A DNA stretch of 13,436 nucleotides from contig LIUJ01000156.1 in the NCBI GenBank assembly GCA_001462255.1, forward strand, positions 1 through 13,436, given 5' to 3'. Below, piece after piece: positions 6,698 through 13,436 of this stretch. A model generated the notes under the pieces. That model made no database searches. It saw nothing but the letters and a program-made list of their open reading frames with translations, and was not told the DNA's origin. Made by a program: the position numbers and the translations under genes. Each line of letters starts with the position of its first letter. The first letter of the stretch is position 1. Origin of the DNA: Fibrobacteria bacterium GUT77. GTDB lineage: Bacteria > Fibrobacterota > Chitinivibrionia > Chitinivibrionales > Chitinispirillaceae.

Positions 6698-8292
6698 TTT
6701 TGAGGAAGATCGACGCCTACTATACCGGAGCGAACCGCTTCTGGATACCGATTTTGTGCGGGTTGTTCTATTCTCTCTGCCTGCCGCCGTTCAGCGGTAT
6801 GTCGCACCCGATTTTTACGCCTATGCCTCTATTGGCTTTCACGGTGCTTATTCCCATATTTTACTTCGCGACGAGAACGCCGCGCCGCAGGGCGCTTATC
6901 CACACGTACATCTGTTGCGGCGCCATGACGTTGGGCCAATACTATTGGATAGGCTTTGACACCGCCAAGGGTTATTGGGGACTTATACTTGTGGGCGTAG
7001 TGCTGATATCGCTCGTATGGGGGGCGCTCTACTTTGTAGCCGCTCTCGCCTTTCGTTATTCCATGCGCCGTCTGCCGCGCCTGTACGTCGTCGTATTCCC
7101 CGCCGTATGGGTGCTGGTGGAATATTTTAGAACAACGACGGATTTGGCGTTCCCGTGGTCGTACATCGGCTACGGCGCGGTTGGAATTTTGCCGTTTGCG
7201 CAGCTCGCGTCCGTTACCGGCGTGTGGGGCCTCTCCTATATTATCGTATTCGGCAACATAGCGTTGTGGGAATTGCTTAGGGCGTACAAGTCGGGCGGTG
7301 ATAAACGTCGGCCGTTGCGCGGCGTTATCGCGTGGGCGGCGTTGACATTGGCGATTTTTGCGTGGGGCGCCGTCAGGATGGGCGGTAAGGCGCCGAAAGC
7401 GACCGTCTCCAAAGTCGCCGTCATGCAGAGCTACATGGATCAGTTCAACTGGGGCAGCGGTTCGCTTGATACCGCCGTAACGGTGAGCGACAGCATGGTA
7501 AAAGTTGCGGCGAAGCACAAGCCGGATATCATCATATTCTCTGAAGCCGCGCTCCTGTGCTTTTTGGACAGGCGCCCCGACATAAAACAACAGGTACAGG
7601 CATGGGCGAAAAACGCCGGCGTCCCTATAGTAGTCGGCGCCCTGCACTGGGAACGTCCGAGCGATAAGGCAAGCGTAGAGAAGTACGACGTATACAACAC
7701 GGTATTTTTGGTCGATGTCGACAGTGACAGTATGCGCCGCTACAACAAAATTCTCTTGGTGCCGTTTTCTGAGATAATGCCGTTTGAGGCGCAGTTTCCC
7801 ATCCTGTCGAGGGTCAACCTCGGCGGCGCGAGTTTCAAAAGGGGAAAAAGCGAGTCGGTCTTCCGCGTAAACGAGAATTTGGAAATCGCTCCTTACATCT
7901 GTTACGAGATAATCTTTCCCGACTATGTGAGGCGGCGTTTGAAAGAATCCACGAATCTGCTTGTCAACGTGACGAACGACGGCTGGTTCGGCCGCTCCTC
8001 CGGCCCATACCAACACGCGGTTATGGCGCAGACGCGGTCGATAGAAAACGGCATAACGCTGGCGCGGTCGGCGAATTCGGGAATAAGCATGTTCGTTGAC
8101 CCTTACGGAAGAATTACGGAAAAAACGGGACTCTACACGCGTGATATGATGGTACGCGAAATTCCCCTTTATCGCGTGAAAACGCTCTACAACAGGTTCG
8201 GCGATTGGTTCGTTTGGGTATGCTTGGGAATTGCGGTTTTGGGGGGCGGTGCGGCGCTGTTCCGCCCGCCCCGGCAAAATCAAACCCGATAA
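6685..8292 (+). CDS. lnt: Apolipoprotein N-acyltransferase
   Basis: Lnt adds the third acyl chain to the N-terminal cysteine of lipoproteins in the inner membrane, a step of diderm lipoprotein maturation. The 535 residues show an N-terminal set of membrane helices (~20-230, with helices near 20-35, 47-62, 72-90, 98-122, 134-148, 182-200 and 213-231), a nitrilase-like periplasmic domain (~240-490) and a last helix (~508-525). The expected catalytic set is present: Glu287 (FSEAA), Lys355 (YNKILLVPF) and Cys406 (ICYE), plus Glu363 and Glu408 at the spacings seen in E. coli Lnt. VNVTNDGWFGRSSGPYQH (427-444) is the family signature. The start overlaps the lipoprotein gene: ATG at 6685, or ATG at 6694 which forms ATGA with the upstream stop. 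Either way translation is coupled. The 3' end overlaps the SDR gene by 13 bp. Confidence 0.96.
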   Translation: MLQMILRKIDAYYTGANRFWIPILCGLFYSLCLPPFSGMSHPIFTPMPLLAFTVLIPIFYFATRTPRRRALIHTYICCGAMTLGQYYWIGFDTAKGYWGLILVGVVLISLVWGALYFVAALAFRYSMRRLPRLYVVVFPAVWVLVEYFRTTTDLAFPWSYIGYGAVGILPFAQLASVTGVWGLSYIIVFGNIALWELLRAYKSGGDKRRPLRGVIAWAALTLAIFAWGAVRMGGKAPKATVSKVAVMQSYMDQFNWGSGSLDTAVTVSDSMVKVAAKHKPDIIIFSEAALLCFLDRRPDIKQQVQAWAKNAGVPIVVGALHWERPSDKASVEKYDVYNTVFLVDVDSDSMRRYNKILLVPFSEIMPFEAQFPILSRVNLGGASFKRGKSESVFRVNENLEIAPYICYEIIFPDYVRRRLKESTNLLVNVTNDGWFGRSSGPYQHAVMAQTRSIENGITLARSANSGISMFVDPYGRITEKTGLYTRDMMVREIPLYRVKTLYNRFGDWFVWVCLGIAVLGGGAALFRPPRQNQTR

Positions 8293-8978
8293 TCCTGAGC
8301 GTGGTAAAACTTTCCGCAGGTCTCGTCCCCTACGTCGAGTAGCACCGGAACAAGCGCTCCCGGAATGACGGACTCCACCGGATTCGGCGCGTTGGGGCCG
8401 CCCAAATCGGTGCGTAGCCAGCCGGGATCCATAAGGTTCATCAGCACGCCGGTGTTTTTTAGGTGCGGGGCCATGTCGTATACGTATTTATCGAGCGCCG
8501 CTTTCGAGGCCGCGTAGGGCATAAGCTGCGGTTCGTCCTTTATCCCCGAAGTTACGTTGACCACCCGCCCGAAGCCGCGCGTTATCATCTTGGGAATAAT
8601 CGCGTTGCAGAGCGTTATCGGGGCGATGGTGTTTACAGTAAAACTTTGAATGTACTCGTTCTCCGGCGCGGAGTAGATGTCGGTGCGGTACTGCGTCATT
8701 ATCGCCGCGTTGTTGTAGAGAATGCCGAGGCCGCCGGATAGGCTCTCTACTTCTTCGGCGAGTTGCGATACCCGTTTGATGTCGGAAAGCTCCGCCTCAA
8801 CCTGTAAAAGTTTGACGCCGAACTTCGACAGTTCGCCTTTAATCGCGTCGGTGTTGGCTTTTTTGCGGCTGTGAAGGATGAGGTTGCACCCCTTCTCCGC
8901 CATAGCCGTAGCCACCTGCCGCCCGATCCCGCGGCTCGCGCCGGTAATCAGCGCCCACTTGCCTTTAATGTCGAGCAT
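8280..8978 (-). CDS. Short-chain dehydrogenase/reductase (classical SDR)
   Basis: A 232-residue Rossmann-fold NAD(P)-dependent oxidoreductase. The cofactor motif TGASRGIG is at 12-19 and NNAA at 89-92. The catalytic tetrad is complete: Asn116, Ser144, Tyr155 and Lys159 (YAASK). DPGWLRTDLGG (184-194) is the usual post-catalytic motif; the Arg38/Lys39-40 after the second strand favours NADP(H). The substrate cannot be told. AAGGAG (8988-8993) lies 9 bases before the ATG. The DUF3791 stop is only 17 bp upstream, so it is probably read on the same transcript as the DUF3990 cassette and perhaps the alcohol dehydrogenase. Its last 13 bp overlap the end of lnt on the other strand. Confidence 0.92.
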   Translation of the reverse strand: MLDIKGKWALITGASRGIGRQVATAMAEKGCNLILHSRKKANTDAIKGELSKFGVKLLQVEAELSDIKRVSQLAEEVESLSGGLGILYNNAAIMTQYRTDIYSAPENEYIQSFTVNTIAPITLCNAIIPKMITRGFGRVVNVTSGIKDEPQLMPYAASKAALDKYVYDMAPHLKNTGVLMNLMDPGWLRTDLGGPNAPNPVESVIPGALVPVLLDVGDETCGKFYHAQDYRV

Positions 8979-8995
8979 GATACGATTCTCCTTTT

Positions 8996-9217
8996 TTAAT
9001 GTGAAAGACTGTTTTTTATGTAATCGTTGATATCATCTATCATATTTTGCTCCCGCTCGATATGGTAGATGAAATAAGATTTTCTGATACGGTCAAAAAC
9101 GTTGTGTTTTATGAACAGGTCTACTACCTCGTTACCGCGTAAGTTCATAGCTCTCTTGTATTGCTCTATCGCGAATATTATGTAGTTCCCTTCTTCCGTC
9201 ATTTTTTTTGTCTTCAT
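8996..9217 (-). CDS. DUF3791-family small protein
   Basis: A 73-residue, charged, helical protein matching the DUF3791 pattern: IIFAIEQYKRAMNLRGNEVV (13-32), DLFIKHNVFDRIRKSY, then an IDDINDYIKNS end. No catalytic motif, signal peptide or membrane segment is seen. It is the third gene of a cassette and overlaps the 80-aa gene by 4 bp (ATGA). GAGG lies 7 bases before the ATG. Members often sit beside DUF3990 genes. By size and position it could be an antitoxin or immunity partner, but that is inference. AT-richer than the gcv and lnt genes. Confidence 0.8.
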   Translation of the reverse strand: MKTKKMTEEGNYIIFAIEQYKRAMNLRGNEVVDLFIKHNVFDRIRKSYFIYHIEREQNMIDDINDYIKNSLSH

Positions 9218-9456
9218 GCCGCTTCCTCAGGAAAGATGATACTTCCGCGCTCCAACTCTTCTTTATACAAATCAAACAATAAGTTAGGACTGTATCGCCA
9301 AACACCTGTTTTTGGATTTTCCAAAAAAGCATATAGTTTGGAAGAATAAAATTTTTGTATCGCTTCGTCTTCGTTGAGATTATACTCGGACATGATAAGC
9401 GGTATTATTTTTTCCACGATGAAATATAAATAAATAGGCAATAATTCTTCCGTCAT
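9214..9456 (-). CDS. Small DUF3990-associated protein of unknown function
   Basis: An 80-residue protein with no family name that I can give. It has an N-terminal amphipathic helix (LLPIYLYFIVEKIIPLIMSE, 5-24), a stretch reading YNLNEDEAIQKFYSSKLYAF (25-44), then KTGVWRYSPNLLFDLYKEEL (49-68) and an acidic end. The pattern resembles small proteins that accompany DUF3990 and DUF3791 genes in other genomes. AAAGGAG lies 8 bases before the ATG, inside the end of the DUF3990 gene. Start and stop overlap both neighbours by 4 bp (ATGA each), so the three proteins are made in fixed proportion and probably act together. Confidence 0.7.
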   Translation of the reverse strand: MTEELLPIYLYFIVEKIIPLIMSEYNLNEDEAIQKFYSSKLYAFLENPKTGVWRYSPNLLFDLYKEELERGSIIFPEEAA

Positions 9457-9929
9457 AAAAACTCTCCTTTCACGAATATCAAGTGCTTTAGGACAGTATC
9501 GTTTTTAAAGACGTATTGATTGAAAAGTTTTTTTATTTTCAGCCTGCTCAAAGTGTCTTCGGCGTTGAGTTCATCCGCAAAATACAGTAATAGCGTACGG
9601 AAAACGTCGTCATTCGCAACCGGTCCTATTATAATATCGTAATCTCCGGGCGGTTGTGACGAATTTCTGTTTGCGGAGACGAAGTCCAACCACTCCATAT
9701 CGGCTTCCAAAAATTCAAGAACGTTGAACTTCGGCAGAATATCTCCGTCAAATTCGTATATGTTTACAATTTTATCGCCGTTGGAGCGTGCGGCGATTTT
9801 CTCAGAAAACATCGCCGCCTGCTCGTAATTGGTCGTAGTGTAGAAACCTATGCCGAAATCCAGCTCCTTTCGGCTGAATCTTAGGTTCGGCTTATCAACA
9901 ATCATATTACTTCCGTGATATAGCCTCAT
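9453..9929 (-). CDS. DUF3990 protein, predicted ADP-ribosyltransferase fold (possible toxin)
   Basis: The 158 residues match the DUF3990 pattern well: LYHGS (3-7), DFGIGFYTTTNYEQA (24-38), IVNIYEFD (54-61), EADMEWLDFVSANR (75-88), DYDIIIGPVANDDVF (97-110) and an LFNQYVF end (135-141). DUF3990 is grouped with ADP-ribosyltransferase-fold families. His5 in YHG, Tyr30 in GFYTT and Gln138 in NQY are plausible counterparts of the H-Y-(E/Q) positions, but this is inference. No signal peptide is present, so it is cytoplasmic. It heads the three-gene cassette, with AGG 5 bases before the ATG. It follows the alcohol dehydrogenase after 57 bp. Base composition is AT-richer than neighbouring housekeeping genes, suggesting acquisition. 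Target and activity are unknown. Confidence 0.82.
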   Translation of the reverse strand: MRLYHGSNMIVDKPNLRFSRKELDFGIGFYTTTNYEQAAMFSEKIAARSNGDKIVNIYEFDGDILPKFNVLEFLEADMEWLDFVSANRNSSQPPGDYDIIIGPVANDDVFRTLLLYFADELNAEDTLSRLKIKKLFNQYVFKNDTVLKHLIFVKGEFL

Positions 9930-9986
9930 AAGCGCCTACGGTTTCCGTTTTTGAATACAAAATATCGCGTTATAGAATTTACGCCG

Positions 9987-11159
9987 TCACCTCGCCAACT
10001 TGAGTATCTCCAAAATATCCTTATGATGAAGCGGTACGAATCCGCCTACCGTGACCGATCCGTTTCTTCCGGTGCATTTGTCGGCCATCTCCTCCAACTT
10101 GTCGTCGCCGATATCCATATCTTTCAACCTGACCGGCATTCCTATCGATACAAAAAAACTCTCCAACGCCGCAATGCCTGCTAACGCCGTTTTTTCCTGA
10201 TTGTGGAAGTCTATCTCTATGTTCCACACGCGCGACGCGAATTGGACGAAGCGGTTTACGTTGCTTTTGTATACGTGCTTCATCCACGCGGGGAATATTA
10301 CGGCGAGTCCGGCGCCGTGCGCCACGTCGTACATGCCGCTTAGCTCGTGCTCTATTTGGTGGGAGGCCCAGTCTTGGTTGCGGCCGGTGCCCAAAAGGTC
10401 GTTGTGGGCGACGCACCCGGCCCACATTACCTCGGCGCGGGCGTCGTAGTTTTGCGGGTTGCGAAGGCATTCGGGGACGTTGTGAATGATAGTTTTCATC
10501 GTCGCCTCGCATAGGCGGTCGGTAAAGTCGGCGTTCTTCGTCGTGGTGAAGTAGCGTTCCATGATATGAGCCATTATGTCCGCCGCGCCGCAGGCCGTTT
10601 GGTAAGCGGGCAGGGTGAAAGTCAGTTCAGGGTTGAGGATGGATAAGACGGGGCGTATGAGTTCGCATGTGAGCCCGCGTTTCAGCCCCCCGTCCGCGTT
10701 TGTGACGACGGAACTCGGGCTCGACTCGCTGCCGGCGGCCGGGATGGTGAGCACCGTGCCAACATCCAACGCCTCCTTAGGCACCGCCTTGCCGCAGTAG
10801 AAATCCCACACGTCGCCGCTATACGGGACGCCCACGGCCATCGCCTTGGCGGAGTCTATGGCGCTGCCGCCGCCTATGGCGAGCAGGAATTTTATGCCGT
10901 GCTTGCGGCAGAGCTCTATACCCTCTTTCACGAGGTCGAGGCGCGGGTTGGGTTTTGCGCCGCCGAGCTCCACAAACTCCACGCCGGCCTTTTTGAGGGA
11001 GGCAGTCACCCTGTCGTAAAGCCCGCTCTTTTTGACGCTGCCGCTACCGTAGTGCAGTAGCACTTTCTTTGCGAAAGCGGCGGTCTCCTCACCTACCGAG
11101 GATTCGGTACCGCGGCCGAAAATGATCTTTGTCTTGTTTTGAAATACGAAATTTTCCAT
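9987..11159 (-). CDS. Iron-containing alcohol dehydrogenase (NAD(P)H-dependent butanol dehydrogenase type)
   Basis: A 390-residue group III (Fe) alcohol dehydrogenase that reduces aldehydes to alcohols, most like BdhA/BdhB/YqhD. The N-terminus ENFVFQNKTKIIFGRGT and the YGSGSVKKSGLYDRV loop (37-51) resemble NADPH-using members. GGGSAID (96-102) binds the cofactor. The metal ligands are all present: Asp194 and His198 (ADIMAH), His267 (SHQIEHELSG) and His281 (DVAHGAGLA). The length is normal. AGGAG (11166-11170) lies 6 bases before the ATG. A promoter and a leader stem-loop lie upstream. A role in fermentative redox balance or aldehyde detoxification is likely; the substrate is not shown by sequence. 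Confidence 0.93.
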   Translation of the reverse strand: MENFVFQNKTKIIFGRGTESSVGEETAAFAKKVLLHYGSGSVKKSGLYDRVTASLKKAGVEFVELGGAKPNPRLDLVKEGIELCRKHGIKFLLAIGGGSAIDSAKAMAVGVPYSGDVWDFYCGKAVPKEALDVGTVLTIPAAGSESSPSSVVTNADGGLKRGLTCELIRPVLSILNPELTFTLPAYQTACGAADIMAHIMERYFTTTKNADFTDRLCEATMKTIIHNVPECLRNPQNYDARAEVMWAGCVAHNDLLGTGRNQDWASHQIEHELSGMYDVAHGAGLAVIFPAWMKHVYKSNVNRFVQFASRVWNIEIDFHNQEKTALAGIAALESFFVSIGMPVRLKDMDIGDDKLEEMADKCTGRNGSVTVGGFVPLHHKDILEILKLAR

Positions 11160-11192
11160 GCTTATCTCCTATGCTTTTGTATGGTATTATTA

Positions 11193-11222
11193 GGTTATAA
11201 ATCATATTCGAGATTCTTAACC
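11193..11222 (-). promoter_or_regulatory. Stem-loop/dyad in the alcohol dehydrogenase leader
   Basis: Arms GGTTATAAATC (11193-11203) and GATTCTTAACC (11212-11222) are inverted copies with one A-A mismatch and one G-U if folded as RNA, around an 8-base loop. It lies between the predicted start of transcription (~11238) and the ribosome binding site, so it may be an operator or an RNA hairpin. The minus-strand 11-mer GGTTAAGAATC also occurs at 4454-4464, over the gcv-run promoter. Confidence 0.4.
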
Positions 11223-11244
11223 GTAATTTTTGAAGCGTTATAGT

Positions 11245-11273
11245 AATATAATATATAGTTACGCCAAAATCAA
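11245..11273 (-). promoter_or_regulatory. Promoter of the alcohol dehydrogenase gene
   Basis: On the minus strand TTGATT (11268-11273) and TATATT (11245-11250) are 17 bases apart, close to the sigma-70 consensus. The start site would be near 11238, giving a leader of about 80 bases before the ATG at 11159. The boxes match those found ahead of the gcv run. Confidence 0.5.
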
Positions 11274-11346
11274 CACCGTATAAAAATGACTTGATTTTTA
11301 TCCCCTTTTTAATCATAGAATGTCAAATCAAGCAAGGAGGCGTTGT

Positions 11347-11368
11347 TGTAAAGTTTTTAGTAAACTTT
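11347..11368. repeat. Short perfect inverted repeat between the ADH and ftsK genes
   Basis: AAAGTTT (11350-11356) and AAACTTT (11362-11368) form a perfect 7-bp inverted repeat with a TTAGT loop. It is similar to 148-172. It lies upstream of both divergent genes, so it does not end either transcript. It may be a protein-binding site or a remnant of a dispersed element. An AAGGAGG just before it (11334-11340) leads into no reading frame. Confidence 0.35.
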
Positions 11369-11390
11369 GCGTCCTCGCCATGATTTATAT

Positions 11391-11396
11391 TATAAT
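11391..11396 (+). promoter_or_regulatory. TATAAT -10 box, probable ftsK promoter
   Basis: A perfect TATAAT lies 91 bases before the ftsK start, in AT-rich DNA. The -35 region at the usual distance (TGCGTC, 11368-11373) is poor, so an activator or another sigma factor may be needed. The leader would run from about 11403 and contain the hairpin at 11426-11469. Confidence 0.35.
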
Positions 11397-11425
11397 GTAT
11401 GTTTGTTAATTATGGCCCTCCATAC

Positions 11426-11469
11426 CCAATAAGGTTTGGTACGGGCGTATATTACCATAACCGAATTGG
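11426..11469 (+). promoter_or_regulatory. Long imperfect hairpin in the ftsK leader
   Basis: CCAAT (11426-11430) pairs with ATTGG (11465-11469). After a two-base internal loop, GGTTTGGTA (11433-11441) pairs with TACCATAACC (11453-11462) with one bulged T, closing an 11-base loop. That is 14 base pairs in all. It ends 17 bases before the ftsK ATG, so it sits where a translational regulator or attenuator would act, or where a dimeric repressor would bind DNA. No T-run follows, so it is not a simple terminator. Confidence 0.45.
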
Positions 11470-11486
11470 ACGGAATTACAGGCAAG

Positions 11487-13436
11487 ATGGCGAGGAAACG
11501 GACAGTAAAGGCTACGGAGAAGGCAGAAAGCGGCAAAGACGGCGGTGTTTCGGGCGAAACGCCGCCGGAACCCGTTGTTGTTCAGGGGATTTGGGGGGTG
11601 GTTTACCTCGCTACTGGTGTGTTGCTTTTGCTTGCCATGTTCTGCTACTCGCCCAAACAGCACGACGGCGGGGCGGAGACGCACCTGCTCGGGCCGTATT
11701 TCGGCACGGCGTTGGCTCTTGGGATGTTTTACCTCTTCGGGCGGTTGGCGGCCGTCGCGTTTTCCGTGGGGGTGGGGTACATCGGTTTGGCGAAACTTAC
11801 CAACAAGCCCATGCCCGTCAAACTGCTTCTTTGGTGCGCTATCCTCGCGGTTGAATTGTGCGTGTTGCTCGCCATCGGGCAAATGCCGCAACTTAACGCC
11901 GTAGGGCTTTGGGGCGAAAATGGCGTGATGAACGTCTTGGGCGTCAATATGGCGGGAATGATTATCGTCAACTACCTGCTCGTGCCGCTCTTTCGCGGGC
12001 GGACTTTCGGGCCGTACTTTATCGTACTGATAGTTATAGCCATAACGGTGATGGTCGGGTTGCGGGTGAAGCCGCAGAGCGTAGCGGAGTTTTTTTCAAA
12101 GTGCTTCAAGGCTGTCGCGGAGTGGATAAAGACGGCGATTGCGGACATCAAAACCGCCATAGAGAAATCGCCGGACATACGCTCGGAGAAGCCGCGCCCG
12201 GAAAAGGACGAGGAACCGTCCAACGAGGACGACGCGGTCAAAGAGAAGGCGTCTAAGAGATCGAAAAAGGACGTTGATACGACGGAACAAAACGCCGCGT
12301 CGGACGAACAGGCCGCATCATCGGATACGTCGACACAAGAGAAGGACGACGCGGCGCAACCCGATAAGGCCGGTGAGAGCGATAATGTTAACGCCGACGC
12401 CGTTAACGCGAATAATACGGAGGAGAAACCGCCCGAAGTATTGACCCCGGAGGAGGAGGCCAAAAGGCGTCTTGACGAGGAACTCAATGAGTTTAGGAAG
12501 AGGAAGCACGATACGATAAAGATACTTACCGTTGAGACGCTCGAAGTTGAGCCGACGGTCGACGACGAGGACGACGTAATTCCCGTCATTCCGATTACCA
12601 ATAAGAAAAGGGATTTAATAGTAGACGCCGATCCCGACGACGACGATTTGACTGCGGTAGAAAATATTGATACCGGCGATAACGACGGCGATACCGATAG
12701 CGGTAGCGACGCCGGTAGCGGCGACGGGTTTAAAGTCAACGAGATTAAGGAGCCGGCCAAGCCTTACGTAATTCCGTCTCCCGACATTATTCCCGACCCG
12801 CCTCCGCTGACCGACAGCATAGACAAGGAGACCATTCACCGCAACTCCGCCATTTTGGAGAAGACGCTGATGAATTTCGGCGTGGAGGGCAAGGTGGTTT
12901 GCGTGAGCCCCGGCCCAGTAGTAACGCGCTACGAGATAGAGCTTGCGCCCGGGGTCAAGGTGAGCAAGGTGGTGAATCTGCACGACGACATATCTATGGC
13001 CGTGAGCGGGCAGAAGATACGCATACAAGCCCCCATTCCCGGCAAGTCGGCCATTGGGATAGAACTGCCCAACCCCACGCGGCAGACGGTTTTTTTCAAG
13101 CACGTGCTTCAGTCGGACGCGTTCAAAAAGAGCACCGCCGACATACCGGTAGTCATTGGGACGAACATCTCCGGCGCGGCGTACGTAACCGACATCGCGA
13201 AAATGCCGCACGTACTTATAGCGGGGCAGACGGGAGCCGGTAAGAGCGTATGTATCAACTCGCTTGTTTGCAGTATGCTTATGACAAAGAAGCCGGAAGA
13301 GTTGCGGCTTATCATGATCGACCCCAAAAAGGTGGAACTCGCCTGCTACGCCGACATTCCGCACCTGCTGGCGCCGGTCGTCACGGAACCGAAGGAGGCG
13401 GTCAAGGCGTTGCAGTGGGGCGTTCAGGAGATGGAG
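11487..13436 (+). CDS. ftsK: DNA translocase FtsK/SpoIIIE (5' part, runs off the window)
   Basis: The first 650 codons of a septal DNA pump that clears and sorts chromosome ends at division. Hydrophobic segments near residues 36-54, 68-100, 111-131, 150-168 and 175-191 make the N-terminal membrane domain. Residues ~230-425 form a low-complexity linker rich in Asp, Glu, Lys and Ala. The motor starts near 445: the alpha domain (LMNFGVEGKVVCVSPGPVVT, 461-480, then RYEIELAPGVKVSKV), Walker A GQTGAGKS (580-587), and Walker B LIMIDPKKVEL (608-618, Asp612). The ATG at 11487 is the first in frame with this protein; the Shine-Dalgarno is weak (AGG 5 bases upstream). The C-terminal part, including any gamma DNA-reading domain, lies beyond the window. 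Confidence 0.95.
   Translation, partial: MARKRTVKATEKAESGKDGGVSGETPPEPVVVQGIWGVVYLATGVLLLLAMFCYSPKQHDGGAETHLLGPYFGTALALGMFYLFGRLAAVAFSVGVGYIGLAKLTNKPMPVKLLLWCAILAVELCVLLAIGQMPQLNAVGLWGENGVMNVLGVNMAGMIIVNYLLVPLFRGRTFGPYFIVLIVIAITVMVGLRVKPQSVAEFFSKCFKAVAEWIKTAIADIKTAIEKSPDIRSEKPRPEKDEEPSNEDDAVKEKASKRSKKDVDTTEQNAASDEQAASSDTSTQEKDDAAQPDKAGESDNVNADAVNANNTEEKPPEVLTPEEEAKRRLDEELNEFRKRKHDTIKILTVETLEVEPTVDDEDDVIPVIPITNKKRDLIVDADPDDDDLTAVENIDTGDNDGDTDSGSDAGSGDGFKVNEIKEPAKPYVIPSPDIIPDPPPLTDSIDKETIHRNSAILEKTLMNFGVEGKVVCVSPGPVVTRYEIELAPGVKVSKVVNLHDDISMAVSGQKIRIQAPIPGKSAIGIELPNPTRQTVFFKHVLQSDAFKKSTADIPVVIGTNISGAAYVTDIAKMPHVLIAGQTGAGKSVCINSLVCSMLMTKKPEELRLIMIDPKKVELACYADIPHLLAPVVTEPKEAVKALQWGVQEME

Noticed and set aside
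6829..8283. 484-codon minus-strand open frame opposite lnt
   Set aside because: Lnt has all catalytic residues in the plus frame; the opposite frame is Arg-rich, has no motif and is explained by G+C-biased codon use.
9930..9960. Hairpin ACGG-TTT-CCGT followed by T's, as a terminator
   Set aside because: The T-run is on the plus strand, where no gene ends; for the minus-strand genes the order is reversed, and the 4-bp stem is too short.
11320..11409. 29-codon plus-strand frame with a basic start and hydrophobic end (ends AMIYIIMYVC)
   Set aside because: No ribosome binding site precedes it, and the hydrophobic end comes from the AT-rich promoter DNA including the TATAAT box.
11972..12760. 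262-codon minus-strand open frame, Ser/Leu rich
   Set aside because: It lies opposite the low-complexity FtsK linker, is dominated by Ser runs produced by the complement of Asp/Glu/Ala codons, and has no family motif.

Overview
The window looks like chromosomal DNA from a diderm (Gram-negative-type) bacterium of moderate G+C, probably an anaerobe. The diderm call rests on apolipoprotein N-acyltransferase (Lnt) and a lipoprotein with a clear lipobox. The split P-protein (GcvPA type), a FecR-PKD-FGE-like lipoprotein, a secreted SagB-like nitroreductase, a butanol-dehydrogenase-type Fe-ADH and a DUF3990/DUF3791 cassette together resemble gut-associated groups such as Fibrobacterota, Elusimicrobiota or spirochaetes. 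The phylum is inference from gene content only.

Layout. Positions 1-459 are gene-poor: the last 21 codons of a hydrophobic protein, an AT-rich stretch and a broken remnant resembling the tail of an Rpn-type nuclease/transposase. Positions 460-768 (+) carry a small gene that looks like an antitoxin with the first ~22 codons of its toxin fused in frame. Positions 4384 down to 827 (-) form a compact run: secreted nitroreductase-like protein, gcvT, gcvH, gcvPA. These are glycine cleavage T protein, H protein and P-protein subunit 1. The PLP-binding subunit gcvPB is not beside them. Positions 4562-8292 (+), divergent from the gcv run, hold a large surface lipoprotein (FecR-like, three PKD-like domains, FGE/sulfatase-modifying-factor-like end), translationally coupled to lnt, whose product would acylate such lipoproteins.

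From 11159 down to 8280 (-) lie an iron-containing NAD(P)H alcohol dehydrogenase and then a three-gene cassette with ATGA overlaps: a DUF3990 ADP-ribosyltransferase-fold protein, an unnamed 80-aa protein and a DUF3791 protein. A short-chain dehydrogenase ends the run and overlaps the end of lnt tail to tail. The cassette is AT-richer than its neighbours and reads as an inserted toxin-antitoxin-like or effector module. It is the best candidate here for an uncharacterised system.

The 327-bp gap 11160-11486 is full of regulatory-looking structure: a promoter and stem-loop for the ADH, a short perfect inverted repeat, a TATAAT box and a long imperfect hairpin ahead of ftsK. The window ends inside ftsK/spoIIIE (11487 onward, +), after its Walker A and B motifs. 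No tRNA, rRNA, CRISPR array or intact insertion sequence was found.
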